A stretch of DNA of 64,000 nt from Ensifer sp. BR816. Its GTDB lineage: Bacteria > Pseudomonadota > Alphaproteobacteria > Rhizobiales > Rhizobiaceae. Both the position numbers and the translations under genes were made by a program. Below are positions 21,769 to 32,100 of this stretch, in pieces. The stretch lies in the NCBI RefSeq assembly GCF_000378985.1, contig NZ_KB905370.1, positions 372,001 to 436,000 of the forward strand, written 5' to 3'. Numbering within the stretch: position 1 is the stretch's first letter; each line of letters opens with the position of its first letter. The notes under the pieces were generated by a model, which made no database searches, was not told the DNA's origin, and saw nothing but the letters and a program-made list of their open reading frames with translations.

Positions 21769-22581
21769 TCATGCGGATGTCGAAGCAGTTTCCGCGTCGA
21801 CCTTCGGCTTCGCATTGGCGATGACCAGATTGACGCCGGCGCTTTCGAGCATCGAGGCATGTCTGTCCTCGATGCCCGAATCCGTAATGACTGTCGCAAT
21901 GCGCTTGAGACCACAGAGAATGAGGCTCGAGCGCTTGTGAAATTTCGAGGAATCGACGAGCACGACCAGTTCGTCGGCCTGGTCGATCAGCTTCTGCTCG
22001 GCCTGGATCAACAGCGGGTCCGCCTCCATCAACCCGAGCGGCCCGAGCCCCTGCGCGCCCATGAACATGCGGCGCGCATAGAAGTTGCGCGTCACGTCGT
22101 TGTCGAAGGGGCTCAGGATGATGTTCTGCTCGCGGTAGATCGTCCCGCCCGAAAGCATCACGGTGTTCTTCGAGTGCTTGAGCAGGTGCTCGGCGATCGG
22201 GAAAGAATTGGTGAACACCTGCATCCGGCGGTTGGCGAGGAAATGCACCATCTGGAAGGTCGTCGTGCCGCCGTTGATGATGATCGGCTCGCCATCCTGG
22301 CAAAGCGCCACGGCCTCCCGGGCGATCGCCTGCTTTTCCCGGGCATGCAGGCCCTCGTTGACGCTGAAGGGCCGCCCGGCAAGACCGACGAATTGCGGCG
22401 GGTTGATCGCTTCGGCACCGCCGCGCACCCGGCGCAGCCGTTTCTGCACATGCAGCGCCGCAACATCGCGGCGGATCGTCGCCTCGGAACTGCCGGTCAA
22501 TTCGACGAGCTCGGGCACGGTCACGACCGGCTTTTCCTGCACCGCCGACAGGATGATCCTATGTCTTTCTTTCTCGTGCAT
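21769..22581 (-). CDS. rhaR: DeoR-family repressor RhaR
   Basis: This is a 270-residue DeoR-type regulator. An N-terminal winged helix (VTVPELVELTGSSEATIRRD, about 19-38, then LRRVRGGAEAI) precedes a sugar-phosphate-sensing domain (EPIIINGGTTTFQMVHFL, LVVLVDSSKF). It is the first gene of the leftward rhamnose operon and divergent from rhaD, so it probably represses both promoters until a rhamnose catabolite appears. Confidence 0.93.
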   Translation of the reverse strand: MHEKERHRIILSAVQEKPVVTVPELVELTGSSEATIRRDVAALHVQKRLRRVRGGAEAINPPQFVGLAGRPFSVNEGLHAREKQAIAREAVALCQDGEPIIINGGTTTFQMVHFLANRRMQVFTNSFPIAEHLLKHSKNTVMLSGGTIYREQNIILSPFDNDVTRNFYARRMFMGAQGLGPLGLMEADPLLIQAEQKLIDQADELVVLVDSSKFHKRSSLILCGLKRIATVITDSGIEDRHASMLESAGVNLVIANAKPKVDAETASTSA

Positions 22582-22624
22582 GCGCTCCTCCGATGTCCCT
22601 CATGCTTCCATCGGTCTCGCGCAT

Positions 22625-22697
22625 TGTCAATCAGTTTCGATCATATTTTTTCATTGTGCGCTGCAATATGAACGTTTTTGATCGTTTTTGATTGACA
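22625..22697. promoter_or_regulatory. Dyad operator between rhaR and rhaD
   Basis: TGTCAATCA (22625-22633) and its exact complement TGATTGACA (22689-22697) are separated by 55 bases. Between them lie TTTCGATCAT and two direct copies of GTTTTTGAT. The arrangement is symmetric about the two divergent promoters and suits a DeoR-type tetramer such as RhaR. Assignment to RhaR is inference from position. Confidence 0.55.
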
Positions 22698-22720
22698 TTC
22701 GCTTGTCGGCCGTGTGATCT
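22692..22720 (+). promoter_or_regulatory. Putative rhaD promoter
   Basis: TTGACA (22692-22697) and TGATCT (22715-22720) are spaced by 17 bases, a sigma-70-like arrangement with a weak -10. The -35 overlaps the right arm of the dyad, which would allow direct repression. Confidence 0.45.
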
Positions 22721-22782
22721 GATGCCGATCATATCGTCGCGGCCTCGAGTGCCGGCGGCTAGCTTACCGGGAGGAATTCGAG

Positions 22783-24882
22783 ATGCTCGACAAGCAACAG
22801 GGCGCACGCCTGGCCAATCTCTGGGACGACGCCAAGACGGCAGCGATGAGCGAAGCTGAGCGGCTGCTCTACCGCTCCAATCTCCTCGGTTCCGACAAGC
22901 GCATCACCAATTACGGCGGCGGCAACACCTCCGCCAAGGTGATGGAAAACGACCCGCTCACCGGCGAGACGGTCGAGGTTCTTTGGGTGAAGGGCTCGGG
23001 CGGCGACGTCGGCACGATCAAGATGGACGGCTTCGCTACTCTCTACATGGACAAGCTGCGGGCGCTGAAGGGCATCTATCGCGGCGTCGAATTCGAAGAC
23101 GAAATGGTCGGCTACCTGCCGCATTGCACCTTCAACCTCAATCCGCGCGCCGCCTCGATCGACACGCCGCTCCATGCCTATGTGCCGAAGCCGCATGTCG
23201 ATCACATGCACCCGGACGCGATCATCGCCATCGCCGCCTCCAAGAACAGCAAGGAACTGACCAGGAAGATTTTCGGCGACGAGATCGGCTGGCTGCCCTG
23301 GAAGCGGCCGGGCTACGAACTCGGTCTGTGGCTCGAGAAATTCTGCCTCGAACATCCGAAGGCCCGCGGCGTCGTGCTCGAAAGCCATGGCCTGTTCACC
23401 TGGGGCGACACGGCGAAGGAAGCCTACGAGACGACGATCGAGATCATCAATCGGGCGATCGCCTGGTTCGAGGCGGAAAACACCGCCCCCGCCTTCGGCG
23501 GAGAGGCGCGGCCGGCGCTCGGCGCTGCCGAGCGCGCGGCGGTTGCCAAGAGGCTGATGCCGGTGATCCGCGGACTGATCAGCGCCGAGGAGAAGAAGGT
23601 CGGCCATTTCGACGACAGCCAAGCGGTGCTCGACTTCGTGACCTCGACCGATCTGGTGCCGCTCGCCACGCTCGGCACCAGCTGCCCGGACCATTTCCTG
23701 CGCACGAAGATCCGGCCGCTGGTCGTCGCTTTCGATCCCGCGCAGCCGGAGGTCGACAAGACGCTTGCCGGCCTTCCGGAGGCGATCGCCGACTACCGTG
23801 CCGACTACGCCGCCTATTACGAGCGCTGCAAGCGCTCCGACAGCCCAGCGATGCGCGATCCGAATGCCGTCGTCTATCTCGTTCCCGGCGTCGGCATGAT
23901 CACTTTCGCCAAGGACAAGGCGACGGCGCGGATCTCCGGCGAATTCTATGTCAATGCGATCAACGTGATGCGCGGCGCCTCCGGCGTGTCGACCTATGTC
24001 GGCCTCCCCGAGCAGGAAGCGTTCGACATCGAATATTGGCTGCTCGAGGAAGCCAAGCTCCAGCGCATGCCGAAGCCGAAGAGTCTCGCCGGGCGCATCG
24101 CGCTCGTCACCGGCGGCGCCGGCGGTATCGGCAAGGCAACCGCCGACCGGCTGATGCAGGAAGGCGCCTGCGTCGTCCTCGCCGATATCGACGAGGCGGC
24201 GCTCGGGGCCGCCCAGAACGAGCTTGCCGCCCGCTACGGCAAGGATTTCGTCCGCTCCGTCGCCATGAACGTGACCAGCGAGGCGGCGGTCGAGACCGGC
24301 TTCGGTGATGCGCTCCTTGCCTTCGGCGGTCTCGATATCCTCGTTTCCAATGCCGGCCTCGCCTCGTCGGCGGCGATCGAGGACACGTCGCTCGCGCTCT
24401 GGAACAAGAACATCGATATCCTCACGACCGGCTATTTCCTGGTGTCACGCGAAGCCTTCCGCGTCTTCCGCGCCCAGAAGACCGGCGGCAACGTCGTCTT
24501 CGTCGCCTCGAAGAACGGGCTTGCCGCCTCGCCCGGCGCGTCGGCCTATTGCACCGCCAAGGCGGCCGAGATCCATCTTGCCCGCTGCCTGGCACTCGAG
24601 GGCGCCTCGGCGCAGATCCGCGTCAACGTCGTCAATCCGGATGCGGTGCTGCGCGGTTCCAAGATCTGGAGCGGCGAATGGAAGGAGCAGCGCGCCGCCG
24701 CCTACAAGATGGATGTGGACGATCTGGAGGCGCATTACCGCGAGCGGTCAATGCTAAAGCTCAGCGTCTTCCCGGAAGACATCGCGGAGGCGATCTACTT
24801 CCTCGCCTCCGACATGTCGGCAAAGTCGACCGGCAACATCGTCAATGTCGACGCGGGCAACGCCCAGTCCTTCACGCGCTGA
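22783..24882 (+). CDS. rhaD: Bifunctional rhamnulose aldolase / alcohol dehydrogenase RhaD
   Basis: This is a 699-residue fusion. The N-terminal half (about 1-400) is a class II aldolase of the fuculose/rhamnulose-phosphate type, with metal-binding His residues in HVDHMHPDAI and VVLESHGLFTWGD. The C-terminal part (about 430-699) is a short-chain dehydrogenase with TGGAGGIGKATA and the YxxxK pair in SAYCTAKAAE. It cleaves the sugar phosphate and probably handles the resulting lactaldehyde. A GGGAGGAATTCGAG stretch precedes the start. The fusion is the normal form in rhizobia. Confidence 0.94.
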   Translation: MLDKQQGARLANLWDDAKTAAMSEAERLLYRSNLLGSDKRITNYGGGNTSAKVMENDPLTGETVEVLWVKGSGGDVGTIKMDGFATLYMDKLRALKGIYRGVEFEDEMVGYLPHCTFNLNPRAASIDTPLHAYVPKPHVDHMHPDAIIAIAASKNSKELTRKIFGDEIGWLPWKRPGYELGLWLEKFCLEHPKARGVVLESHGLFTWGDTAKEAYETTIEIINRAIAWFEAENTAPAFGGEARPALGAAERAAVAKRLMPVIRGLISAEEKKVGHFDDSQAVLDFVTSTDLVPLATLGTSCPDHFLRTKIRPLVVAFDPAQPEVDKTLAGLPEAIADYRADYAAYYERCKRSDSPAMRDPNAVVYLVPGVGMITFAKDKATARISGEFYVNAINVMRGASGVSTYVGLPEQEAFDIEYWLLEEAKLQRMPKPKSLAGRIALVTGGAGGIGKATADRLMQEGACVVLADIDEAALGAAQNELAARYGKDFVRSVAMNVTSEAAVETGFGDALLAFGGLDILVSNAGLASSAAIEDTSLALWNKNIDILTTGYFLVSREAFRVFRAQKTGGNVVFVASKNGLAASPGASAYCTAKAAEIHLARCLALEGASAQIRVNVVNPDAVLRGSKIWSGEWKEQRAAAYKMDVDDLEAHYRERSMLKLSVFPEDIAEAIYFLASDMSAKSTGNIVNVDAGNAQSFTR

Positions 24883-24895
24883 TCGGGAGGTAACC

Positions 24896-26188
24896 ATGAC
24901 CAATTTGATCAGCACCTCCGTGGTCGAGGCCGAGAACGCCAAGCGGCAGGAAGCGCTCGAGCGCGACTACGAAACCCTCGGCGAACGGCTCGCGCGTCGC
25001 GGCACCGATATCGACGCGATCAAGCAAAAGGTCGCCGCCTATGGCGTCGCCGTCCCCTCCTGGGGGGTCGGCAGCGGCGGCACGCGCTTTGCGCGCTTTC
25101 CCGGGCTCGGCGAGCCGCGCAACATCTTCGACAAGCTCGAGGACTGCGGCGTCATCCATGCGTTGACGCGAGCGACGCCGACCGTGTCGCTGCACATCCC
25201 CTGGGACAAGGTTTCCGACCTCAAGACATTGAAGGAAAAGGGGACCGCTCTGGGCTTAAGCTTCGATGCGATGAATTCCAACACCTTTTCGGATGCCCCG
25301 GGCCAGGCGCATTCCTACAAGTTCGGCTCGCTCACCCATACGGATGCGGCGACACGCCGCCAGGCGGTCGAGCACAATCTCGAATGCATCGAGATCGGCA
25401 AGGCGCTCGGCTCGAAGGCGCTGACGGTGTGGATCGGCGACGGCTCCAACTTTCCGGGCCAGAGCAGCTTCACCCGATCGTTCGAGCGCTATCTCGACTC
25501 GATGAAGGCCGTCTATGCGGCGCTGCCGGAGGACTGGCGCGTCTTCACCGAGCACAAGATGTACGAGCCCGCCTTCTACTCGACGGTGGTCCAGGACTGG
25601 GGGACCAACTACCTGATCGCCCAGGAACTCGGGCCCAAGGCCTTCTGCCTCGTCGATCTCGGCCATCACGCCCCGAACGTCAATATCGAGATGATCGTCG
25701 CCCGGCTGATCCAGTTCAAGAAACTCGGCGGCTTCCATTTCAACGATTCGAAATATGGCGACGACGACCTCGACACCGGCTCGATCGACCCCTATCGCCT
25801 GTTCCTCGTCTTCAACGAGTTGGTCGATGCCGAGATGCGCGGCGCGGCCGGCTTCGAGCCTGCCCATATGCTCGACCAGAGCCACAACGTCACCGATCCG
25901 ATCGAGAGCCTGATGGTGAGCGCCATGGAAGTCGGGCGCGCCTATGCCCAGGCGCTTCTCGTCGACCGCAAGGCACTCGAAGGCTACCAGCAGGAAAACG
26001 ACGCATTGATGGCGTCGGAAACGCTGAAGGCCGCCTTCCGCACCGATGTCGAGCCGATCCTCGCCACGGCCCGCCTCGAAAACGGCGGCGCCATTGCCCC
26101 GGTCGCGACCTACCGTGCGAGCGGCTATCGCGCCAAGGTGGCGGCCGAGCGCCCCGCGGTTACCGGCGGGGGCGGCGGCATCGTCTGA
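24896..26188 (+). CDS. rhaI: L-rhamnose isomerase RhaI
   Basis: This is a TIM-barrel sugar isomerase of 430 residues that converts L-rhamnose to L-rhamnulose. Metal-binding acidic and His residues lie in TEHKMYEPAF, LVDLGHHAPNVN and FHFNDSKYGDDDLD. The ATG at 24896 is preceded by GGGAGG and lies 13 bases after the rhaD stop. The protein ends in a short Gly-rich tail. The upstream frame extension is within rhaD. Confidence 0.94.
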   Translation: MTNLISTSVVEAENAKRQEALERDYETLGERLARRGTDIDAIKQKVAAYGVAVPSWGVGSGGTRFARFPGLGEPRNIFDKLEDCGVIHALTRATPTVSLHIPWDKVSDLKTLKEKGTALGLSFDAMNSNTFSDAPGQAHSYKFGSLTHTDAATRRQAVEHNLECIEIGKALGSKALTVWIGDGSNFPGQSSFTRSFERYLDSMKAVYAALPEDWRVFTEHKMYEPAFYSTVVQDWGTNYLIAQELGPKAFCLVDLGHHAPNVNIEMIVARLIQFKKLGGFHFNDSKYGDDDLDTGSIDPYRLFLVFNELVDAEMRGAAGFEPAHMLDQSHNVTDPIESLMVSAMEVGRAYAQALLVDRKALEGYQQENDALMASETLKAAFRTDVEPILATARLENGGAIAPVATYRASGYRAKVAAERPAVTGGGGGIV

Positions 26189-26314
26189 GTGGACCGCCGC
26201 GCTGCGGCCGGCCATCCGGTTTGCGCAGAAAAATCGGCAATCGATGGACTTGCCACTACCTGAACTCAAGGGATGCGTTATGTTTCCGGGACGTACAACC
26301 GAAAGGAAGCATTG

Positions 26315-26569
26315 ATGGGCATCGAAAGCATTCTCGTATTCCTGATCGTCGGCGCCGTTGCCGGCTGGCTCGCGGGCCTGATCGTCAGCGGCTTTGGCTT
26401 CGGCCTGATCGGCAACATCGTCGTCGGCATCATCGGCGCCCTGATTGCCGGCTACCTCTTTCCTGCCGTCGGCATTACGCTCGGCACCGGCATTCTCGCC
26501 GCGATCATTCATTCGACCATCGGCGCGATCATCCTCCTCGTCCTGATCCGCATCGTCAAACAGGCCTGA
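26315..26569 (+). CDS. GlsB/YeaQ/YmgE family small membrane protein
   Basis: This 84-residue protein has three hydrophobic segments and Gly-rich motifs (GAVAGWLAGLIVSGFGFG, IGNIVVGIIGALIAGYLF) characteristic of the transglycosylase-associated YeaQ/YmgE family of stress-linked inner-membrane proteins. GGAAGC precedes the start. The molecular function of the family is not settled. It stands alone, 126 bases after rhaI. Confidence 0.9.
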   Translation: MGIESILVFLIVGAVAGWLAGLIVSGFGFGLIGNIVVGIIGALIAGYLFPAVGITLGTGILAAIIHSTIGAIILLVLIRIVKQA

Positions 26570-26739
26570 AATGGCGATTTCCGATCAAGGAAACGCCTAC
26601 CATCGGAACCGGTTTGAGGACAAAATCATTCAGCGATAACAAGCGTTGCGGCGACCTTCAGCCTGACCAGGCACGGGGCGCCGGAGCAGTGCGCGATCGA
26701 AGCCGCGGATCGCCACCGCAAAAGAAAGCGGAGGGAAAA

Positions 26740-26928
26740 ATGACCGAGCTCTACGCCGAAAAGATCGAAACTGCGCTCCAGTCCTATATCAGCGATCATC
26801 CGGGCACGGCGACACGCCGACAGGCCATATCCACGATTCTCGAAAACTGGTTCGCGAGCCACGGCTACCTGCCGCCCCAACAGGAAGGCCGGCGTCCCGA
26901 GGATCTTGACGCATCGAACGACGACTGA
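26740..26928 (+). CDS. Small helical protein, paralogue of the 55.2 kb gene
   Basis: This 62-residue acidic protein has a strong GGAGGG ribosome binding site 5-6 bases before ATG. It is predicted to be mostly helical. The segment RRQAISTILENW followed by GYLPPQQE resembles TREAIIRLIIREW and GFLPVQE of the small protein at 55152-55349, with a one-residue offset. The first part of this motif looks like helix 2 of ribbon-helix-helix proteins, but no clear strand is visible. Function unknown. Confidence 0.7.
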   Translation: MTELYAEKIETALQSYISDHPGTATRRQAISTILENWFASHGYLPPQQEGRRPEDLDASNDD

Positions 26929-27009
26929 AACATTCCTCGCCTCAGACCATGTGCTGCGTTTCGCCGCGCCTAATCCTTTTTTGCCAACGACATCAATAAG
27001 GCGTCCGAG

Positions 27010-27471
27010 ATGAGCCTCGCTTCCGTCAAGGAGTTCTTTTCCGAGCGCGCCCCGGATATCGATGTCATCGAGCTTGAGCAGAGCACCGCAACGGTCGCGC
27101 TCGCGGCCGAAGGGCACGGCGTCGAGCCGGCACAGATCGCCAAGACGCTGGCGCTTCGTGTCGGAGATGACGTGATCCTGATCGTAACCCGCGGCGACGC
27201 CCGCCTCGACAACAAGAAATACAAGGCCCGTTTCGGCACCAAGGCGCGCATGCTCGGCTTCAGCGAAGTCGAGTCCGAGACCGGCCATCCCGTTGGCGGC
27301 GTCTGCCCATTCGGCCTTGCGAAGCCGCACACGGTCTATTGCGATGAATCCTTGAAAGCCTTCGATGTGGTCGTTCCAGCTGCCGGCGCAATCAACGCCG
27401 CCGTTCACATCAATCCTCATCGCATGGCGGAATTGACCGACGCGGATTGGATCGACGTGTCGGAAACCTGA
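27010..27471 (+). CDS. YbaK/EbsC-type aminoacyl-tRNA deacylase
   Basis: This 153-residue protein of the YbaK/ProX superfamily hydrolyses mischarged tRNA such as Cys-tRNA(Pro). Family features are the N-terminal IDVIELEQST strand, the conserved Lys in IAKTLALRVGDD, and TRGDARLDNKKYK followed by VGGVCPFGL. It is complete and not in an operon. Which misacylated tRNA it clears cannot be told from the sequence. Confidence 0.88.
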   Translation: MSLASVKEFFSERAPDIDVIELEQSTATVALAAEGHGVEPAQIAKTLALRVGDDVILIVTRGDARLDNKKYKARFGTKARMLGFSEVESETGHPVGGVCPFGLAKPHTVYCDESLKAFDVVVPAAGAINAAVHINPHRMAELTDADWIDVSET

Positions 27472-27493
27472 CGCCAGTCCGGCGCGTGTGAGC

Positions 27494-27580
27494 TTACAGA
27501 ACGGCCATGAAGACCATGAGCGATCCGAACGAAAGCGCCGCCATGATGGTCATCAGCACTTTCATCATGTGCATTGTCAT
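27494..27580 (-). CDS. Possible 28-residue hydrophobic peptide
   Basis: ATG to TAA encodes a Met-rich hydrophobic peptide with the core VLMTIMAALSFGSLMVFMAV. AAGGA lies about ten bases upstream. It could be a small membrane protein. The plus strand of the same bases is also open, and nothing else supports translation, so this is tentative. Confidence 0.3.
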   Translation of the reverse strand: MTMHMMKVLMTIMAALSFGSLMVFMAVL

Positions 27581-27895
27581 CTGCGTAGATCCTTGCCCCC
27601 GCTCTCAATGGGAACAAGCGAAGGCGTAACCGATGGCCCCTCGCCGACGACCGGCGTGCCAAACCCTCCCATCGACATTATTGAGCTTCCGCCAAGTTGG
27701 TTAATAAGTCATCCTGTCAATACGGATTAGCCCCGCTGCCCGGTTGGAAAACGGAGGCATTTACCCGGGCCGTTGCTTGCGGGATAATTGGCGAATAGAA
27801 GCGGATCTCGAGACTTGGAAGCGCGTCCCGAGGCGCGCGTGGAGGACGGGTGCCGTTCATGGCCCCGGCCGGATCGGTAACGGAACAGCGCGACA
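27581..27895. other. Non-coding region upstream of the GlxA-like gene
   Basis: I find no supported gene in these 315 bases. The segment around 27680-27740 is relatively AT-rich and may contain the promoter of the rightward regulator gene. Overlapping frames on the minus strand have no recognisable content. Confidence 0.4.
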
Positions 27896-28945
27896 TTGCG
27901 AACGTCCCTCACGGAATCATCGGCTGCCGCCAGAAAGCCCATCGCGGACAAGGGCGTGCTGCGTGTCGGATTCATTCTGGCGCGCAGCTTCACGCTCAGC
28001 GCCTTCTCGCTGTTCGCCGATGCGCTTCGCCTGGGAAGCGATGTGGAGGACAAGTCGGGGCGGGTGAACTGCGACTGGGAGGTGCTCGGCAGCACGCGGA
28101 ACTTCGTCATGTCGAGTTGCGGGATCCAGGTGGCGCCGACCGCGCCGCTGCGCCCGCCGGCGGAATTCAGCTACATCGCGGTCGTCGGCGGGCGGCTCAA
28201 TGTCGCCGAGCCCCTCGATCGAGAGACGATCGACTACCTGCACCGTGCGGCGCGCGCGGGCGTGCCGATCATCGGCGTTTGCACCGGCAGCTTTGTGCTC
28301 GCCGAGGCCGGCGTGCTCGACGGCCATGCAGCCTGCGTGAGCTGGCTGCATCATAACGAGTTCCGCTCCCGCTTCCCGTCCATAGAGGTGACGTCGAACC
28401 GAATTTTCGTCGAGGACCGCAATATCATCACCTGCGCCGGCGGCAGCAGCGTCGCCGATCTCGCGACCTATCTCATCAGGAAGCATGTCGGCGAAGACGC
28501 CGAGCGCAACGCGCTCGAAATCATGCAGATTACGCGCCGCCGCGAGGCGAGCGAGATGCAGCCGCGAAACCCCCTCGGCCCCATTCCCGTGCAGGACAAG
28601 CGGATCAGCCTTGCACTGATGGTCATGGAGCAGCATCTCGAAGACCTGATCGGCATCGACGACGTGGCGAACGTGCTCGGCATTTCGCGCCGGCAGTTGG
28701 AGCGACTGTTCCAGAACGAGCTCGGGGCGACGCCGATCTCCGTCTATTTGAAGCTTCGCCTCGACGCGGCGATGCGCCTCGTCGCCTCAACCGACAAACC
28801 GCTGATCGAAATCGCGCTGGAAACCGGCTTTGAGAACGTCTCGCACTTCATCCGGAAATTCCGAAAGGCCTTTTCGATCACACCGGCGGCGGCACGAAAG
28901 CAACTCGCCGCCGCCCGCGGCGGAACACCGGACCGTCGAGGCTGA
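27896..28945 (+). CDS. GlxA-like AraC-family regulator with DJ-1/PfpI domain
   Basis: The N-terminal two-thirds is a DJ-1/PfpI (class I amidotransferase-like) domain with the nucleophile-elbow Cys retained (GVCTGSFVLAEAG, about residue 125). The C-terminal third is a double helix-turn-helix AraC domain (DDVANVLGISRRQLERLF, ENVSHFIRKFRKAF). Such regulators control, for example, choline/glycine-betaine or amino acid catabolism; the target here is unknown. The listed start is a TTG; a GTG at 27956 is an alternative, and no strong ribosome binding site decides between them. Confidence 0.85.
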   Translation: MRTSLTESSAAARKPIADKGVLRVGFILARSFTLSAFSLFADALRLGSDVEDKSGRVNCDWEVLGSTRNFVMSSCGIQVAPTAPLRPPAEFSYIAVVGGRLNVAEPLDRETIDYLHRAARAGVPIIGVCTGSFVLAEAGVLDGHAACVSWLHHNEFRSRFPSIEVTSNRIFVEDRNIITCAGGSSVADLATYLIRKHVGEDAERNALEIMQITRRREASEMQPRNPLGPIPVQDKRISLALMVMEQHLEDLIGIDDVANVLGISRRQLERLFQNELGATPISVYLKLRLDAAMRLVASTDKPLIEIALETGFENVSHFIRKFRKAFSITPAAARKQLAAARGGTPDRRG

Positions 28946-29074
28946 GCGAAACCGCCTCTGCCCTTGCCAATAATCGCACCGCGCCCAAAGCTGGCACTCG
29001 CGACCGGGCTCGGGAGACGTGGGGCCACAGCGCCGCTTGTCTTATCAGACGCGCAAAGGTCGCTGTTTGAATTG

Positions 29075-29122
29075 CTGCATGTCTTTGTCCTTAAATCGAG
29101 GTCGATTTAAGGAGACATGCAG
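29075..29122. terminator. Long palindrome between convergent genes
   Basis: CTGCATGTC (29075-29083) pairs with GACATGCAG (29114-29122), and TCCTTAAATCGA (29088-29099) pairs with its complement (29102-29113). It lies between the convergent GlxA-like gene and the giant repeat gene and could terminate both. The outer arms share GCATGTC/GACATGC with the palindrome near 52.4 kb, so it also looks like a dispersed rhizobial repeat. Confidence 0.65.
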
Positions 29123-29153
29123 TAGCAGACGTCGCTACCACCACGGGCCAATT

Positions 29154-32100
29154 TCACATCCCCAGATACGCCGCGATCACTGCCGCTATCTGATCGGAGT
29201 TCAGAGCGTCCATCTGGGAGTCCATCAAGGCGTTCAGTTGCGTGCTGGACAGGTTCGAGATGTCGTCCGTTGAAATCCCCGCGACACCGGATGCGCTGAA
29301 CGAGGCGACATCCTCCGCCGAGAAGGTGGCGAGATCATCTGTTTCCAATGCCGCGACCTGCGCTGAGGTCATCGCACTCACCTGCAATGGCGTCAAAGCC
29401 TCGGCCTGCTCCGTCGTCAGGGCGGCGATGACCCTGGTGCTCAATCCCGAAATCGCACTCGTGCTCAGGGCGACGATATCGTCGGTGGAAAGCTGGGCGA
29501 TGTCGTCCGTCCCCAACGCCGCGGCGTGTATGGCATTCAGGGCACCGAGCTGCGCGGTAGACAGGGTCGCGAATTGGTCGGTACTCATCGCCGCCACCTG
29601 GGTATAGCTCAGCGACCCGACCTGGCTTGCCGTCAAGACGGCGATCTCCGCCGTCGAGAGCGCTCCGAAGAAGTCCGTGGACAGTCCCTTTATGGCAGAC
29701 GGGCTGATCGCCACCAGTTCCTCGGTCGTGAACGTTCCGAGATCCTCCGTGGTCAATCCCGCGAGCCCATCCAGGCTCAGAGCGGCAATCTGGCTGGTGG
29801 ACAGCGTATCGATCTGCTCGGCGCTCATGGCCCCGACCTGCGCGCTGCTGAGGCCTGCAATGCTGGCCGTGCCCAAAGCGGCGATCTCGGCAGTCGAGAG
29901 TCCCGCAATGAAGTCCGTCGGCAGTCCCCTGATGGCGGACGAGCTGATCGCCGCGAGTTCCTCGGCCGAGAAGCCTTCCAGGTCATCGGTGCTCAGGCCC
30001 GACAGCGCATCCGAGCTCAAAGCGGCAATCTGGTCAGTGGAAAAGGCTTCGACCTGCGCATCGCTCAAGGCGTTGACTTGAATACTATTCAGGCCCGCAA
30101 CGCCGGATGTGCTCAGTGCCGCGATCTGCGCTGTCGAGAGGACCGCGAGGTCGTCGGTGCCGAGCGACGCCACCTGCTTCGAACCAAGGCCGCCGAGCTG
30201 CCCGGTCGACAAGGCCTCGATCTGGTCGGTGCTCAGCGCATTGATCTGGGCGGTGGAAAGACCGGCGACGCCGGCCGAGCTCAAGGCCCCGATCTGATCG
30301 ACCGAAAGCGCCGCTATCGTCCCGGTGGACAGACCTGCCACGGCGGTCGAACTGATCGCCGCTATTTCCGCCGTCGAGAAGGTGTCCAGATCGTCGGTGC
30401 CGAGAACAGCGATCTGTTTCGAACTGAGCGCGGCGATCTGGAGCGAGGTGAGCGCCTCGACCTGGTCGGTGTTCAGCGCATTGATCTGGGCGGTGGAAAG
30501 GCCGGCGACACCACCCGTGCCGAGGGCCGCGATCTGGTCCGCCGAAAGCGCTGTTATCGTGGCGGTAGACAGTCCAGCGACGGCACTCGAACTGATCGCT
30601 GCGATATCCTCTGTCGAGAAGCTCTCCAGATCGTCGGTGCTGAGCGCCGCAATCTGCGTCGAGCTCATGACCGCGACCTGGCTGGAGGTCAGGGCCTCAA
30701 GCTGATCGGCATTCAGCGCCTGGATCTGGGCGGTGGACAAGGCGGCGACGCTGGCGGTGTCGAGCGCGGCAATCTGGCTCGTCGAAAGAACCGCAATATC
30801 ATCCGTGCCCAGTACCACCATCTGCTTGGAGCTCAGAGCACCGACCTGCCCCGTCGACAGGGCTTCGATCTGGTCGGTGCTCAGCGCCTGGATCTGACCG
30901 GTCGAAAGGCCGGTGATGGCGGCCGCACTCAAGGCCGCAACCTGGTCTTCCGAAAGCGCCGCGATCGTGTCGGTGGACAGGCCCGCCACAGCACTCGAAC
31001 CGATCGCCGCGATATCAGCGGCGGCGAAGCTCGCCAGATCGTCCGTGCTCAGCGCCGCAATCTGCGTCGAGCTCATGACCGCGACCTGGTTGGACGTCAG
31101 GGCTTCGAGCTGATCTGCGCTCAGCGCCTGGATCTGCGCGGTCGAGAGGGCCGCAACGCCCGCCGTGCTCAGCGCGGCAACCTGGTCCATCGAGAGAACC
31201 GCCATGTCGTCGGTACCGAGCGCCATCACCTGTTTGGAGCCGAGTGCAGCGATCTGCTCGGTCGACAGAGCCTCGAGCTGGTCGGCGCTCAACGCATCGA
31301 TCTGGGCGGTGGAAAGGTCGGCAATGCCCGCCGTGCTCAAGGCCGCGATCTGATCCGCCGAAAGCACCGCTATCGTGTCCGTGGATAGACCCCGTACGGC
31401 ATTCGAGCTGATCGCGGCGATGTCGTGGGCCGAGAAGTTCGCCAGGTCGTCGGTGCTCAGCGCCGCGATCTGCGTCGAACTCAGCGCTGCGACCTGGCTG
31501 GAAGTCAAGGCTTCGAGCTGGTCGGCGCTCAGCACATCGATCTGGGCGGTGGAAAGCACCGCAATACCCGCCGTGCTCAGCGCGGGAATCTGGTCCGCCG
31601 AGAGGGAAGCAATGTCGTCCGTACCCAGAGCCACGACCTGCTTGGACCCGAGAGCAGCGACCTGCTCGGTCGACAGGGCGCCTATCTGGATGGTGCTCAA
31701 CGCCTGGATCTGGGCGGTGGAGAGACCGGCGATGCCGTCCGTGCTCAGGGCCGCGATCTGATCCGCCGAAAGCGCCGCAATCGTGTCGGTGGAAAGCCCC
31801 GCTACGGCACTCGCACTCAGCGCCGCGATTTCGTCGACCGAGAAGCCGACTATGTCGTCCGTGTCCAAGGCTGCGATCTGTTTCGAGCCGAGAGCGCCGA
31901 TTTGGGTCGTCGTCAGGGCATCGACCTGGCTGGAGCTCAGGATGGCGATATCCGCGGCGCTGAGGCCCGCAATGCCGGCCGCGCTCAATGCGGCGATCTG
32001 GTCGGTCGAGAGGATCGCGACATCATCCGTGCTCAAGGCGTCGACCTGCCTGGAGGTGAGCGCTTCCACCTGCGCGGTGCTCAAGGCCGCAAGCTGGTGG

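Noticed and set aside
22681..22697. Short direct repeats that might suggest a CRISPR-like array
   Set aside because: Only two nine-base copies without spacers of constant length; they fit an operator. No CRISPR or cas gene is visible in the window.
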